From: JANRKB01 sp033763695
Lineage (GTDB): Bacteria > Planctomycetota > Phycisphaerae > Phycisphaerales > UBA1924
Assembly: GCA_033763695.1 (NCBI GenBank)
Contig: JANRKB010000057.1
Span: 1 to 64,000, forward strand
Direction of reading: 5' to 3'
DNA: 64,000 bases
Numbering within the stretch: position 1 is the first letter of the stretch; every line of letters starts with the position of its first letter. The position numbers and the translations under genes were made by a program. This document shows positions 51,707 to 60,017 of this stretch, piece by piece. The notes beneath the pieces were generated by a model. The model searched no databases. It saw nothing but the letters and a program-made list of their open reading frames with translations, and was not told where the DNA came from.

Positions 51707-53809
51707 GTGAACCGCTCGCCGACGAAAGTCATGATCCTCACACTGCTCGCGCTCGCGTCGCGGGCGGCCGGTCAGGATGCGAGCACGCCGACGCCGCCGC
51801 CAACGACGACGCCCCCCGCTGCTCCCCAGCCGGAGCCCGCGCCGACGCTCGATGCGCCGATCGCGGACGACGAAGGCCCCGTGGTCGTGGGCAAGCAGCG
51901 CGAGAAGTGGTCGACCGTCGATCTGCTGCGGCTTGATACCGCCTTCGAGTTCCGCTTCCAGAATCAGACGGACAAGATCTCACGCACCGGGCAGGCTGAT
52001 CAGAAAGTGACCGACACGCGCTATCGCGAGACGCTCGATCTGTCGGGCGAGGCGATCATCGGCCACAAGAACCTGCTCGACATCACCGGCTCGGCGTCCA
52101 TCGGCCGCGAGGACATCTTCCTCAAGGACACGCTCGCGGGAACGAACGCTCACGACGACTCGCTGCTCACGCTCTGGGATATCAACGCGCTGGTGCTGGG
52201 CACAAGCCGCTTGCCCACCGACATCTTCACGCGGCAGGAGCAGAACGACTTCAACCAGGCGTTCAGCGGCAACATCCGCGAACAGCTCACCGAGTACGGC
52301 ATCGGCACCCGCTATCAAGACGACACATTCAACGTCGTTGCGCAGGCCCGCCATCGCGACACCACCCTGACGGGCAACTTCGGCAACATCGACAGCAAGG
52401 TCACGCAGGACACCTTCACGCTGCAGTCGGGCGTGATCCTGAGCACATCGCAGCGACTTGACGTCAACTACACGTTTGATCGCATCGACGAGAGCCAGAA
52501 GGGCGCGGCACCCGACTCCTACAACCGGCACGACGCCAACATCGTTCACACCTACACGTTCGGCGAGGAGCGTCTGCCGAATGAGCTGCGATCCTCGCTG
52601 CGTCTCTATGACCAAGACGGCCTGCGCGAGCAGCGACAGATCAACTGGGACGAAGTACTCAGCCTGCGGCACAGCGAGCGATTCGACACCCGCTACAGCC
52701 TGCGGGTCGATTCGCTTGAAGTCCGCGGCGATCAGCAGACCATCGGCCGCGCCGACGCGACGGCCCGCTATCGCCTCTTCGACAGCCTCGTCGCCAGCGG
52801 CACGATCGGCGCGCAGCAACTCAGCGCGCCCGGCGGATTCACGAGCGATGAGAAGTTCATCAGCGGCGATCTGACCTACACCAAGCGTGTTCCCTACGGC
52901 ACGCTCGATGCTGCCGTCGGCGGGTCGTACAACATGCAGGCCAACAGCGAGCGGGGCTCGACGATCTCGATTATCGATGAGACGTACACCTATCGCGACG
53001 GTTTCCCCCTCATCATCTCGCGCCGCAACATCGTCGCAGGCTCGTTCATTGTCACGCCGCTGGCGGGCTTCCCGATCTACATCGAGGGCATCGACTATCG
53101 CGTCTCGGTCTTTCCTGATCGCGCCGAGATCCGCGGCATTGTCGGCGGCGCGCTCGTCGATGGCCAGCAGATCAAGATCAGTTACGACATCGGCCCCGAA
53201 CCCTCGAGCGACATCAACACGCTGAGCACAAGCTTCTCGATTCGATACTCGATCACCGAAGGTTGGATCCGCGGCACATCGCTCTACTCGACCTATCGCA
53301 CCGTGAGCAACGACATCAGCACGCTTGATCCATCGCTCGTCGTGCTCGACGACACGCAGGACTTGCTCCTGGGCGTCGAGTATCGCCGCAATGAACTCGA
53401 AGCGCGATACGAGTACAACGTGCACGAGAGCGATATCTCGCCGTACACGATCCAGCGTGTGCAAGCGTTGTACACGCTGCCGCTGGACACCAACTCATCG
53501 CTGATCAGCGAATGGACCAGAGAGTGGATCGATTTCAGCAAGGCCAACGATCAGGTAACGTTTGATCGCGGCTCGCTGCGGCTCACGCATCGCCTGTCGC
53601 AGTCGCTGGATGCCAACGCCGTGGTCGAGTATCGCAACGAGGACAGTTCGCTGAGCGGCACATCGACCGGGCTCGAAGAGTCCCTAGGGCTCACGTGGCA
53701 CTGGCGGCAGACCACCGTGTACGCGTCGTTCCGCAACTCCAACCTTGAAGGCCCGGGCAGCACGCAGGACTCACAGTTCTTTCAGTTCGGCTTCCGCCGT
53801 ACGTTCTAG
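51707..53809 (+). CDS. Large outer-membrane beta-barrel protein (porin-like)
   Basis: About 700 residues. A signal peptide (PTKVMILTLLALASRAAGQ) and a Pro-rich linker precede a long run of alternating polar/hydrophobic strands typical of a barrel: FEFRFQNQTDKI, YGIGTRYQDDTFNVVAQARH, RLDVNYTFDRID, YSLRVDSLEVRGD, SFSIRYSIT, EARYEYNVHES. The protein ends in Phe (FGFRRTF), the usual C-terminal signal for the BAM machinery. GTG 51707 is chosen because it gives a basic N-region; ATG 51731 is possible. Similar in plan to MtrB/OmbB-type barrels that house multiheme cytochromes; homology to them is not shown. Confidence 0.8.
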   Translation: MNRSPTKVMILTLLALASRAAGQDASTPTPPPTTTPPAAPQPEPAPTLDAPIADDEGPVVVGKQREKWSTVDLLRLDTAFEFRFQNQTDKISRTGQADQKVTDTRYRETLDLSGEAIIGHKNLLDITGSASIGREDIFLKDTLAGTNAHDDSLLTLWDINALVLGTSRLPTDIFTRQEQNDFNQAFSGNIREQLTEYGIGTRYQDDTFNVVAQARHRDTTLTGNFGNIDSKVTQDTFTLQSGVILSTSQRLDVNYTFDRIDESQKGAAPDSYNRHDANIVHTYTFGEERLPNELRSSLRLYDQDGLREQRQINWDEVLSLRHSERFDTRYSLRVDSLEVRGDQQTIGRADATARYRLFDSLVASGTIGAQQLSAPGGFTSDEKFISGDLTYTKRVPYGTLDAAVGGSYNMQANSERGSTISIIDETYTYRDGFPLIISRRNIVAGSFIVTPLAGFPIYIEGIDYRVSVFPDRAEIRGIVGGALVDGQQIKISYDIGPEPSSDINTLSTSFSIRYSITEGWIRGTSLYSTYRTVSNDISTLDPSLVVLDDTQDLLLGVEYRRNELEARYEYNVHESDISPYTIQRVQALYTLPLDTNSSLISEWTREWIDFSKANDQVTFDRGSLRLTHRLSQSLDANAVVEYRNEDSSLSGTSTGLEESLGLTWHWRQTTVYASFRNSNLEGPGSTQDSQFFQFGFRRTF

Positions 53810-53827
53810 TCAGGATTGATCGCGCGA

Positions 53828-54886
53828 ATGCAGAGACCACGTCGCATGAATCGCATCGCAACCCATCTTGTGTCGATCACGCTGCTCGCCGCGATCGCGA
53901 GCCTGAGCGGATGCGGCACGCCTGCGGGCGCACTTCTCCAGCCCGCGGCTGAGGCACCGCGTTGGCCGCTCGCGCCGGAGCCGACGCGGCTCCGCTATCT
54001 GGGCGAGTTGTCGACGGATCAGGATCTCAAGCCCGCCAAGTCATTCTTTGAGAACGTGGGCGAAGGACTTTTCGGGAAGGACGCACCGCTGGCGATGATC
54101 TCGCCGCTGAGCGTGTGTACGGACGCTGGCTCGCGTGTCTTCGTCGCAGACACCAACGCCCAGAGAGTGCATGTCTTTGATCTGACGACTCGCAAGTACA
54201 CCACGTGGGCTCCGCCCGGTGGATTCTCGATGCCGGTCGCCGTCGCTTTTGACCCTGGCGGGCGCGTGCTCGTGAGCGATTCGGTCGGCGGCGTCATCGA
54301 TGTCTTCGACGCCAAGGGCGCGTTCGTGGGGACACTCGGCGAGGGCGAGCTCAAGCGCCCCGGCGGGCTGTGCGTCGCGCCAGACGGACGCGTCTTCGTT
54401 GCCGACATCATCGCGCATCAGGTGCTTGTCTTTTCACCCGGCGGCGGCGTGGCACAGCGTGTCGGCATCCGCGGCTCGGCACTGGGCGAGTTCAACTATC
54501 CGACAAACGTCGCGCTGGACTCGCAGGGGCGCCTGTTCGTGAGCGATTCGCTCAACTTCCGCGTGCAGGTCTTTACGCCCGAACTGCTGCCGCTGCGCCA
54601 GATCGGTAAGCAAGGCGATGTCCCGGGGACGTTCGCGCAGCCCAAGGGCATCGCGATCGACCCTGATGATCATCTGTGGGTGGTTGATGCGAACTTCGAG
54701 GCCGTGCAGGTCTTTGATGTCGAGGGCTCGCTGCTGCTGACGTTCGGGCGCGAAGGGCGCGGCCCCGGCGAGTTCTGGCTGCCGTCGGGCTTGCACTTTG
54801 ATCGCGAGGCGCGGTTGTGGATCGCCGATTCGTACAACCAGAGGGTGCAGGTTTTTCAGTATGTCCGCGAGGGAGTCCAGCCGTGA
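53828..54886 (+). CDS. NHL beta-propeller lipoprotein (copy 2)
   Basis: A protein of about 352 residues with a lipoprotein signal (IASLSGC). After RWPLAPEPTRLRYLGEL and LFGKD, which parallel NHL copy 1, six NHL blades follow: PLSVCTDAGSRVFVADTNAQRVHVFD, MPVAVAFDPGGRVLVSDS, RPGGLCVAPDGRVFVADIIAHQVLVF, YPTNVALDSQGRLFVSDSLNFRVQVF, QPKGIAIDPDDHLWVVDANFEAVQVF, LPSGLHFDREARLWIADSYNQRVQVF. Starts at TTG 53816, ATG 53828 or ATG 53846 are possible. Its stop overlaps the GTG of the next cytochrome. Presumably a surface scaffold for that cytochrome. Confidence 0.85.
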   Translation: MQRPRRMNRIATHLVSITLLAAIASLSGCGTPAGALLQPAAEAPRWPLAPEPTRLRYLGELSTDQDLKPAKSFFENVGEGLFGKDAPLAMISPLSVCTDAGSRVFVADTNAQRVHVFDLTTRKYTTWAPPGGFSMPVAVAFDPGGRVLVSDSVGGVIDVFDAKGAFVGTLGEGELKRPGGLCVAPDGRVFVADIIAHQVLVFSPGGGVAQRVGIRGSALGEFNYPTNVALDSQGRLFVSDSLNFRVQVFTPELLPLRQIGKQGDVPGTFAQPKGIAIDPDDHLWVVDANFEAVQVFDVEGSLLLTFGREGRGPGEFWLPSGLHFDREARLWIADSYNQRVQVFQYVREGVQP

Positions 54887-56547
54887 CACGCTCAGGAATG
54901 ACCGGCACAACCCGTCACCATGTCTCGCTGGCTCATGCCGCGGGACTTGTGCTTGGGGTCTGCATGGCGACCTTCGCACACGCGCAGATGGTCAGCGTCA
55001 TCAACAGTCCGCATGATCTGTCGGCGGGGAGCACGGCCCGTATCCGCGCGGCGAGCGAAGACCAGGTGTGCATCTTCTGCCACACGCCGCACAACGCGTC
55101 GCCCGCAGCGCCGCTGTGGAATCGCCTGCTCTCGCCGGCGGCGTACTCGATCTATACCAGCCGCGCACTCAACGCGAAGCCCGGCCAGCCCACCGGTTCG
55201 TCGAAGTTGTGCCTCTCCTGTCACGACGGCACGATCGCGCTGGGCAGCGTGCTCTCGCGGGGCACACCGATCCAGATGTCCGGCGGCGTCATCGCCATGC
55301 CCGCCGGCGCGAGCAACCTGGGCACTGACTTGCGCGACGATCACCCGATCTCCTTTGCGTTTGACACCACGCTTGCCGCCAAGGACGTCAAGCTGCGCAG
55401 CCCCGCGACGCTGCCGCCCGAGATCAAACTCGACAGCAATCGCGAGCTGCAGTGCACGACCTGCCACGACGCACACAACAACGCGTTTGGCAAGTTCCTC
55501 GTCAAGCGCAACACCAACTCAGAGCTGTGCATTTCGTGCCACACCATGGGCACAACGGATATCACTGGCCACGCCAACTGCTCGGATTGCCATCAATCGC
55601 ACACCGCGCCCAGCGGGCCGTACCTGCTGAAACGCCGCACGATCAGCCAGACGTGCAACAGTTGCCACGACGGAACCAATCCGCAGGCTCTGAACGTCTC
55701 GGCGGACACGCACAAAGCGTTTGCCCACGACAACGATCCGGCGGTCGATCCTGCGACGGCGGACAACGTGTCGTTGCAATGCGCCAACTGCCATGAGCCG
55801 CACACGATGACCAAGGGCGTCGGCGCGACCCCGCCACAGTTGACCGGGCCGCGTCGCACGGCGATCGGTCGCCTGGGCAAGATCAACGGCGTGAACACCT
55901 CTGGCAGCGCGGTGACCGTCGTCAGCGCCGAGCAGGAAGTGTGCTACAAGTGTCACGGCGACGGCAACCCGCTCGCGGCGTCGATTCCGCGCCGCCAGCC
56001 GCAGACGAACATGCGCCTGCAGTTTGCGTCCAACGCGATCTCGTACCACCCGGTCGGCACGATGGGCCGCAGTTCCGAAGTGCCGAGCCTCAAGCCCGGC
56101 TGGTCGACCAGCAGCACGATGGCATGCAGCGACTGCCACGCGTCGGATACGGGCACGACGTCGGGCATCCACGGCTCGACCAACGCCGGCCTGCTCGTGT
56201 CGCGCCTCGTGACCACCGATCGCACCAGCGAGAGCGCGACCAACTACGCGCTCTGCTATCGCTGCCATGATCGCAACAGCATTCTGGGCGACAAATCGTT
56301 CAAGGAGCACAAGAAGCACATCGTTGAAGAACGTACGCCGTGCACCGTCTGCCACGACTCGCATGGCATCGCATCGACGACGGGCACGCTCACGGGCAAC
56401 AGCCGGCTGATCAACTTCGACACCCGCGTCGTCACAGGCGAGCGGTCGTCCGGGCGGATCGAGTTCCGCGACACCGGGTCGTATCGCGGCCAGTGCTTCC
56501 TTTCGTGCCACGGCGAGAACCACAACGGGTTGTCCTACGCCCCGTAG
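54883..56547 (+). CDS. 12-motif multiheme cytochrome c, secreted
   Basis: A 554-residue protein with a signal peptide (LAHAAGLVLGVCMATFAHAQ), 11 CXXCH motifs and a final CX3CH (CFLSCH). The N-terminal third, VSVINSPHDLSAGS with CIFCHTPHN, CLSCHDGTIALGS and LGTDLRDDHPISFAF, matches the tetraheme protein at 48770, so it looks like an extended relative. GTG 54883 is chosen: it overlaps the NHL stop (GTGA) and has GGGAG 7 nt upstream. As the terminal gene of the NHL-porin operon it is the best candidate for the exported or surface electron carrier. Confidence 0.88.
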   Translation: MTRSGMTGTTRHHVSLAHAAGLVLGVCMATFAHAQMVSVINSPHDLSAGSTARIRAASEDQVCIFCHTPHNASPAAPLWNRLLSPAAYSIYTSRALNAKPGQPTGSSKLCLSCHDGTIALGSVLSRGTPIQMSGGVIAMPAGASNLGTDLRDDHPISFAFDTTLAAKDVKLRSPATLPPEIKLDSNRELQCTTCHDAHNNAFGKFLVKRNTNSELCISCHTMGTTDITGHANCSDCHQSHTAPSGPYLLKRRTISQTCNSCHDGTNPQALNVSADTHKAFAHDNDPAVDPATADNVSLQCANCHEPHTMTKGVGATPPQLTGPRRTAIGRLGKINGVNTSGSAVTVVSAEQEVCYKCHGDGNPLAASIPRRQPQTNMRLQFASNAISYHPVGTMGRSSEVPSLKPGWSTSSTMACSDCHASDTGTTSGIHGSTNAGLLVSRLVTTDRTSESATNYALCYRCHDRNSILGDKSFKEHKKHIVEERTPCTVCHDSHGIASTTGTLTGNSRLINFDTRVVTGERSSGRIEFRDTGSYRGQCFLSCHGENHNGLSYAP

Positions 56548-56578
56548 ACGACGACGCATCAGCTTGATGTTCATTCGA

Positions 56579-56608
56579 CGCCGCGGGACCTAGCCCCGCG
56601 GTGTTTTC
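56579..56608 (+). terminator. Intrinsic terminator after the 12-motif cytochrome gene
   Basis: Stem CGCCGCGGG/CCCGCGGTG at 56579-56603 with a 7-base loop, followed by TTTTC. It closes the NHL-porin-cytochrome operon. Confidence 0.8.
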
Positions 56609-56682
56609 GTTGGGCCTCGAGAAGTGACGCGTCGGGCAGACGTCCTCTTCCCAGATCCGGGAACACCGTCTCGCGGTTTCCC

Positions 56683-56694
56683 ATTCTTGAGAAT
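56683..56694. promoter_or_regulatory. Inverted repeat ATTCTTGAGAAT, candidate activator site
   Basis: ATTCT-TG-AGAAT lies 51 bases upstream of the -24 element of the promoter at 56744. Related TTCTCA boxes occur upstream of the other sigma-54 promoters. It could be a binding site for the NtrC-type protein encoded two genes downstream; this is inference. Confidence 0.35.
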
Positions 56695-56743
56695 AGGATT
56701 GATTCCAAGGCCCATTCTCAGGCTTTGGAAGCGGTTCGGAGTT

Positions 56744-56760
56744 GGGCACGGGGTTTGCAT
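56744..56760 (+). promoter_or_regulatory. Sigma-54 promoter of the regulator operon
   Basis: GGGCACGGGGTTTGCAT has GG at 56745-56746 and GC at 56757-56758, correct spacing, GGCACG and TTGCA intact. It lies 73 bases before ATG 56818, directly after the upstream terminator. Confidence 0.8.
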
Positions 56761-56817
56761 CTTGGGCTTCCGGGTGCTCATTCCCCCGACACGCCATCAA
56801 CCGACCGGAGCGCGTTC

Positions 56818-57492
56818 ATGAAGCTTCTTGCCCTGCCCGCCCTGCTCGCCAGCCTGTCTGCCTCGATGCTCCAGCCCACGGGCGCTCAGCAGCCCGCCAA
56901 GAGCCAGATGCCCGCGGGCCACCCCGGCGTGATCAACGCCGACCCGACGCTGAACTGGCCCAAGGCCAAGCCCGAGGACGTCTCGTCGATCGACGGACTG
57001 CTCAAGGCCTTCTATTCCGTTGCGGGCGGCGAACCGGGCCAGGCCCGCGACTGGGATCGCTATCGCTCGCTCTTCACGCCCGATGCGCGCCTCATCCCCG
57101 CGCGTGGCAACCCCAACGGCGGCGCGATGGCGATGTACGTCACGATCACCGACTACATCGCGCTCAACAAGACGTATTTCGAGAAGGGCGGCTTCATGGA
57201 CAAGGAAGTCGCCCGCCGCGTCGAGCAGTTCGGCAACATCGCACAGGTCTGGAGCACCTTTGAATCGCGTCACAGCGCCAAGGACCCCACTCCCTACGTC
57301 CGCGGCATCAACAGCATTCAACTGCTCAAGGACGGCGATCGCTGGTGGATCGTGAACGTCTTCTGGGACTTCGAAGGCGAGAACGCCAAGCTGCCCGCGG
57401 AGTACCTCGCTAGTCCAGCGGCCAGCCCATCGGCCAGCCCAGCCGCGGCTGCGACGACGGCCCCCGCTGCTGCCCCCGCGTCGAGCAAGTGA
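56818..57492 (+). CDS. Secreted NTF2/SnoaL-like protein
   Basis: A 224-residue protein with a signal peptide (LLALPALLASLSASMLQPTGA). The core, SSIDGLLKAFYSVAGGEPGQARDWDRYRSLFTPDARLIPAR, then VARRVEQFGNIAQVWSTFESRHS and INSIQLLKDGDRWWIVNVFWD, fits the NTF2/SnoaL cone fold (long helix, curved sheet ending in a WWIVN strand). The Ala/Pro-rich tail is disordered. GGAG lies 8 nt before ATG. It is first in the sigma-54 operon with the regulator and sensor, so it might sense or bind a small ligand for them; no enzyme activity can be assigned. Confidence 0.7.
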   Translation: MKLLALPALLASLSASMLQPTGAQQPAKSQMPAGHPGVINADPTLNWPKAKPEDVSSIDGLLKAFYSVAGGEPGQARDWDRYRSLFTPDARLIPARGNPNGGAMAMYVTITDYIALNKTYFEKGGFMDKEVARRVEQFGNIAQVWSTFESRHSAKDPTPYVRGINSIQLLKDGDRWWIVNVFWDFEGENAKLPAEYLASPAASPSASPAAAATTAPAAAPASSK

Positions 57493-57513
57493 TCGCAACG
57501 GAGAGCCCTTCCA

Positions 57514-58896
57514 ATGCCAACCAAGATCCTTCTTGTTGAAGACGAACAGATGCTCCGGGAATCGCTCGCTCAGCTCCTGAGCGACGAGGGGTATCAGGTC
57601 GTCCAGGCAGCGGACGGCGAAGCGGGGCGCGATGCCGCCATCAATGAAGTCTTTGATCTCGTCCTCACCGACATCCGCATGCCGGGCATGGACGGGCTGA
57701 CGCTTCTGAAGCACCTGCAGCAGATCATCCCGCAGACGCCCGTCATCGTGATCACCGGTTTCGGCACGGTCGAGAACGCCGTGAGCGCGATGCGATCTGG
57801 TGCGGCGGACTATCTCCTCAAGCCGGTGCAGTTCGAGGACGTGCTCATTCGCGTCAAGCGAGCGCTTGAGTTTGGCGAGATGCGTCGCAATCGGACGCTC
57901 TTCACCGAACAGCTCGCGGCCCAGAGCACGTTCCACGATCTCATCGGTGAATCGCCCGCGATGACGGCGTTGTTTGATCTGGTTCGCAAGCTCTCCACCG
58001 TCAGCAGCAGCGTGCTGATCGTTGGCGAATCCGGCACCGGCAAGGAACTCTTCGCCCGCGCCATCCACTACAACGGCATCACCCGCGAGAAGCCCTTCAT
58101 CGCGATCAACTGCGGCGCGATCCCCGAGAACCTCATCGAGTCCGAACTCTTCGGCCATCGCAAGGGCGCGTTCACGGGCGCGATCAAGGACCGCATCGGC
58201 TATTTCGAGGCGGCCAACGGCGGCACCCTGTTCCTGGACGAGATCTCGACGCTGCCCATTCAGGTACAGAGTTCGCTGCTCCGCGTGCTCGAAGAACGCG
58301 TGGTCGTGCCCGTCGGCGACACCCGCCCGCACCCCGTCGAGGTCCGCATCATCGCGGCATCAAACCAGAACCTGCAGACCCAGGTCCGCGACGGGCAGTT
58401 CCGCGAGGACTTGCTCTATCGCCTCGACGTCGTGCGTCTGCAACTGCCGGCCATCCGCCAACGCCGCCAGGACATTCCTCTGCTCGCCCAGCACTTCCTC
58501 AAGAAGTACACCGAGAAGATGAACAAGCGTGTCACCGGCATCAGCAACAGCGCGATGCGCGCCATGCTGAATCACGAGTGGCGTGGCAACGTCCGCGAGC
58601 TTGAAAACGTCATCGAGCGTGCGGTGATCTTCGCCGAAGGGCGTGATGTCGAACTGCAGGACCTGCCCTTCCAGAACGCGTCGACCGACGACGACGGCGG
58701 CGAAGACCTCAAGCACGCGATGATGCAGTTCGAGCGTCAGCACATCATCTACAGCCTGCGTCGGCACAACTACGACAAGGCCCTTACCGCGGCCAAGCTC
58801 GGCATCGGCGTGTCGAGCCTGTATCGCAAACTCGATGAACTCAATATCCCCAAGGACCTGCAAGAGCAGGAAAAAGGCGTGAGAAACGGCGTCTGA
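57514..58896 (+). CDS. NtrC-family sigma-54 response regulator
   Basis: A 460-residue transcription activator. The receiver domain has Asp10-Glu11 and phospho-acceptor Asp53 (LTDIRMPGMDG). The AAA+ domain has Walker A GESGTGKE (171-178), the sigma-54 contact loop GAFTGA (218-223) and Walker B GGTLFLDEIS. The C-terminus carries a Fis-type helix-turn-helix (NYDKALTAAKLGIGVSSLYRKLDEL). It opens promoters read by sigma-54 RNA polymerase when phosphorylated. It lies in the transcript started by the promoter at 56744, so it may control its own expression, and four sigma-54 promoters in this region are likely targets. Its stop overlaps the sensor start (TGATG). Confidence 0.95.
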   Translation: MPTKILLVEDEQMLRESLAQLLSDEGYQVVQAADGEAGRDAAINEVFDLVLTDIRMPGMDGLTLLKHLQQIIPQTPVIVITGFGTVENAVSAMRSGAADYLLKPVQFEDVLIRVKRALEFGEMRRNRTLFTEQLAAQSTFHDLIGESPAMTALFDLVRKLSTVSSSVLIVGESGTGKELFARAIHYNGITREKPFIAINCGAIPENLIESELFGHRKGAFTGAIKDRIGYFEAANGGTLFLDEISTLPIQVQSSLLRVLEERVVVPVGDTRPHPVEVRIIAASNQNLQTQVRDGQFREDLLYRLDVVRLQLPAIRQRRQDIPLLAQHFLKKYTEKMNKRVTGISNSAMRAMLNHEWRGNVRELENVIERAVIFAEGRDVELQDLPFQNASTDDDGGEDLKHAMMQFERQHIIYSLRRHNYDKALTAAKLGIGVSSLYRKLDELNIPKDLQEQEKGVRNGV

Positions 58897-59966
58897 TGCT
58901 GCGTCGCAAACTTCTCATCCGGATCGGTCTGCTGATCGCCTGCTTCGTCGCGGGCGCCGCGGTGGCGATCTACCTGCTTCAGGACACGATCTCAGACATC
59001 GATCGCATCAACGCCGACACCACGGTGCTGGTTGACGGCGTGCAAACCGCCGACGAGTGCATCGCGCAGATCGAAGATGGCCGCTCCCGCGGAGCGGATG
59101 CCAACGCCAACCAGATCGCCGGTGCAACGCTTCGCCTCACGAGAGCTCTCGCGGGCGTCGGCGAGCATCGTGCGGTGCACATGGCCGGGACAACCCAAGC
59201 CAAGGACTATCGCGCCCTGGTGGCGTCGCTTCCTGCATTCCTCGATGCGACTGCCGCGAGTTCGCCGAATGCTCCGGCACATGCCGCCCGCGTGCGTGCT
59301 GATGTGCGTGATCTGGCCCGATCGCTGCGTTCCTATGTCGCGACCGAGCAGGCCGAGTTTGGCCGCTACCTGCGCGGGCTGGTGATGTGGCTTACGCTCG
59401 CCGCCCTGATCATGGTCAACATCTCGGTCTTCGTGCTGCTGCGCACGGCCCAGGTGGTGCTTAAGCCGGTGGCTGAACTGGTGCACGGCAGCCGCGAACT
59501 CGCCGCCGAGCGCTTCGACCATCGCGTGCGTGTCGAGCAGCAAGACGAGTTTGGCGAACTGGCTCGCGCGTACAACCGGCTGGCCGAGCAACTGCAAGCC
59601 AATGAAGAGCGCAAGGCCGAGGCCCTGCGTCAACTGGCCGTCACGCTCAACCACGACCTGAACAACGCGATGGCGACGATCGAGATGCAGTTGAGCCTGC
59701 TGGATCGCAAGTCCGGGCGCGACGCGAACCTTGCCAACGACTTCCGGAACATCCAAACCACGCTCGCGCGGATGGGGCAGACCGTTGCCTCGCTCAAGCA
59801 CATCCGGCGCGTCGTGCTGACTGACTACGTGGACGGTCAGAAGATGGTTGATCTCGCCCGTTCCGTCATGCCCCCGCCGTCTTCGCTGCCCATGAGCAGC
59901 GGCAATGGTGCAACCGGCGTGGCGTCGGGAATGTCCTCTCAGAAGCCCAGCCAGATGGCCTCGTAA
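58896..59966 (+). CDS. Membrane sensor with HAMP and H-box but no ATPase domain
   Basis: A 356-residue protein. Helix 1 (IGLLIACFVAGAAVAIYLL), an external sensor domain of about 130 residues, helix 2 (GLVMWLTLAALIMVNISVFVLL), and a HAMP domain (KPVAELVHGSRELAAERFDHRV) are followed by a dimerisation-like helix pair with LNHDLNNAMATIEMQLSLLD, His253 standing where the phosphorylated His would be. The protein then ends after about 60 residues without N, G1 or G2 boxes of an HATPase domain. It starts in a TGATG overlap with the regulator gene. It may be phosphorylated by another kinase or signal by conformation. Confidence 0.8.
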   Translation: MLRRKLLIRIGLLIACFVAGAAVAIYLLQDTISDIDRINADTTVLVDGVQTADECIAQIEDGRSRGADANANQIAGATLRLTRALAGVGEHRAVHMAGTTQAKDYRALVASLPAFLDATAASSPNAPAHAARVRADVRDLARSLRSYVATEQAEFGRYLRGLVMWLTLAALIMVNISVFVLLRTAQVVLKPVAELVHGSRELAAERFDHRVRVEQQDEFGELARAYNRLAEQLQANEERKAEALRQLAVTLNHDLNNAMATIEMQLSLLDRKSGRDANLANDFRNIQTTLARMGQTVASLKHIRRVVLTDYVDGQKMVDLARSVMPPPSSLPMSSGNGATGVASGMSSQKPSQMAS

Positions 59967-60017
59967 ACACGCGTCGCCCCGCGCGGGCGAACGCTCAGAG
60001 AAAATGCGGAGTTGGTC

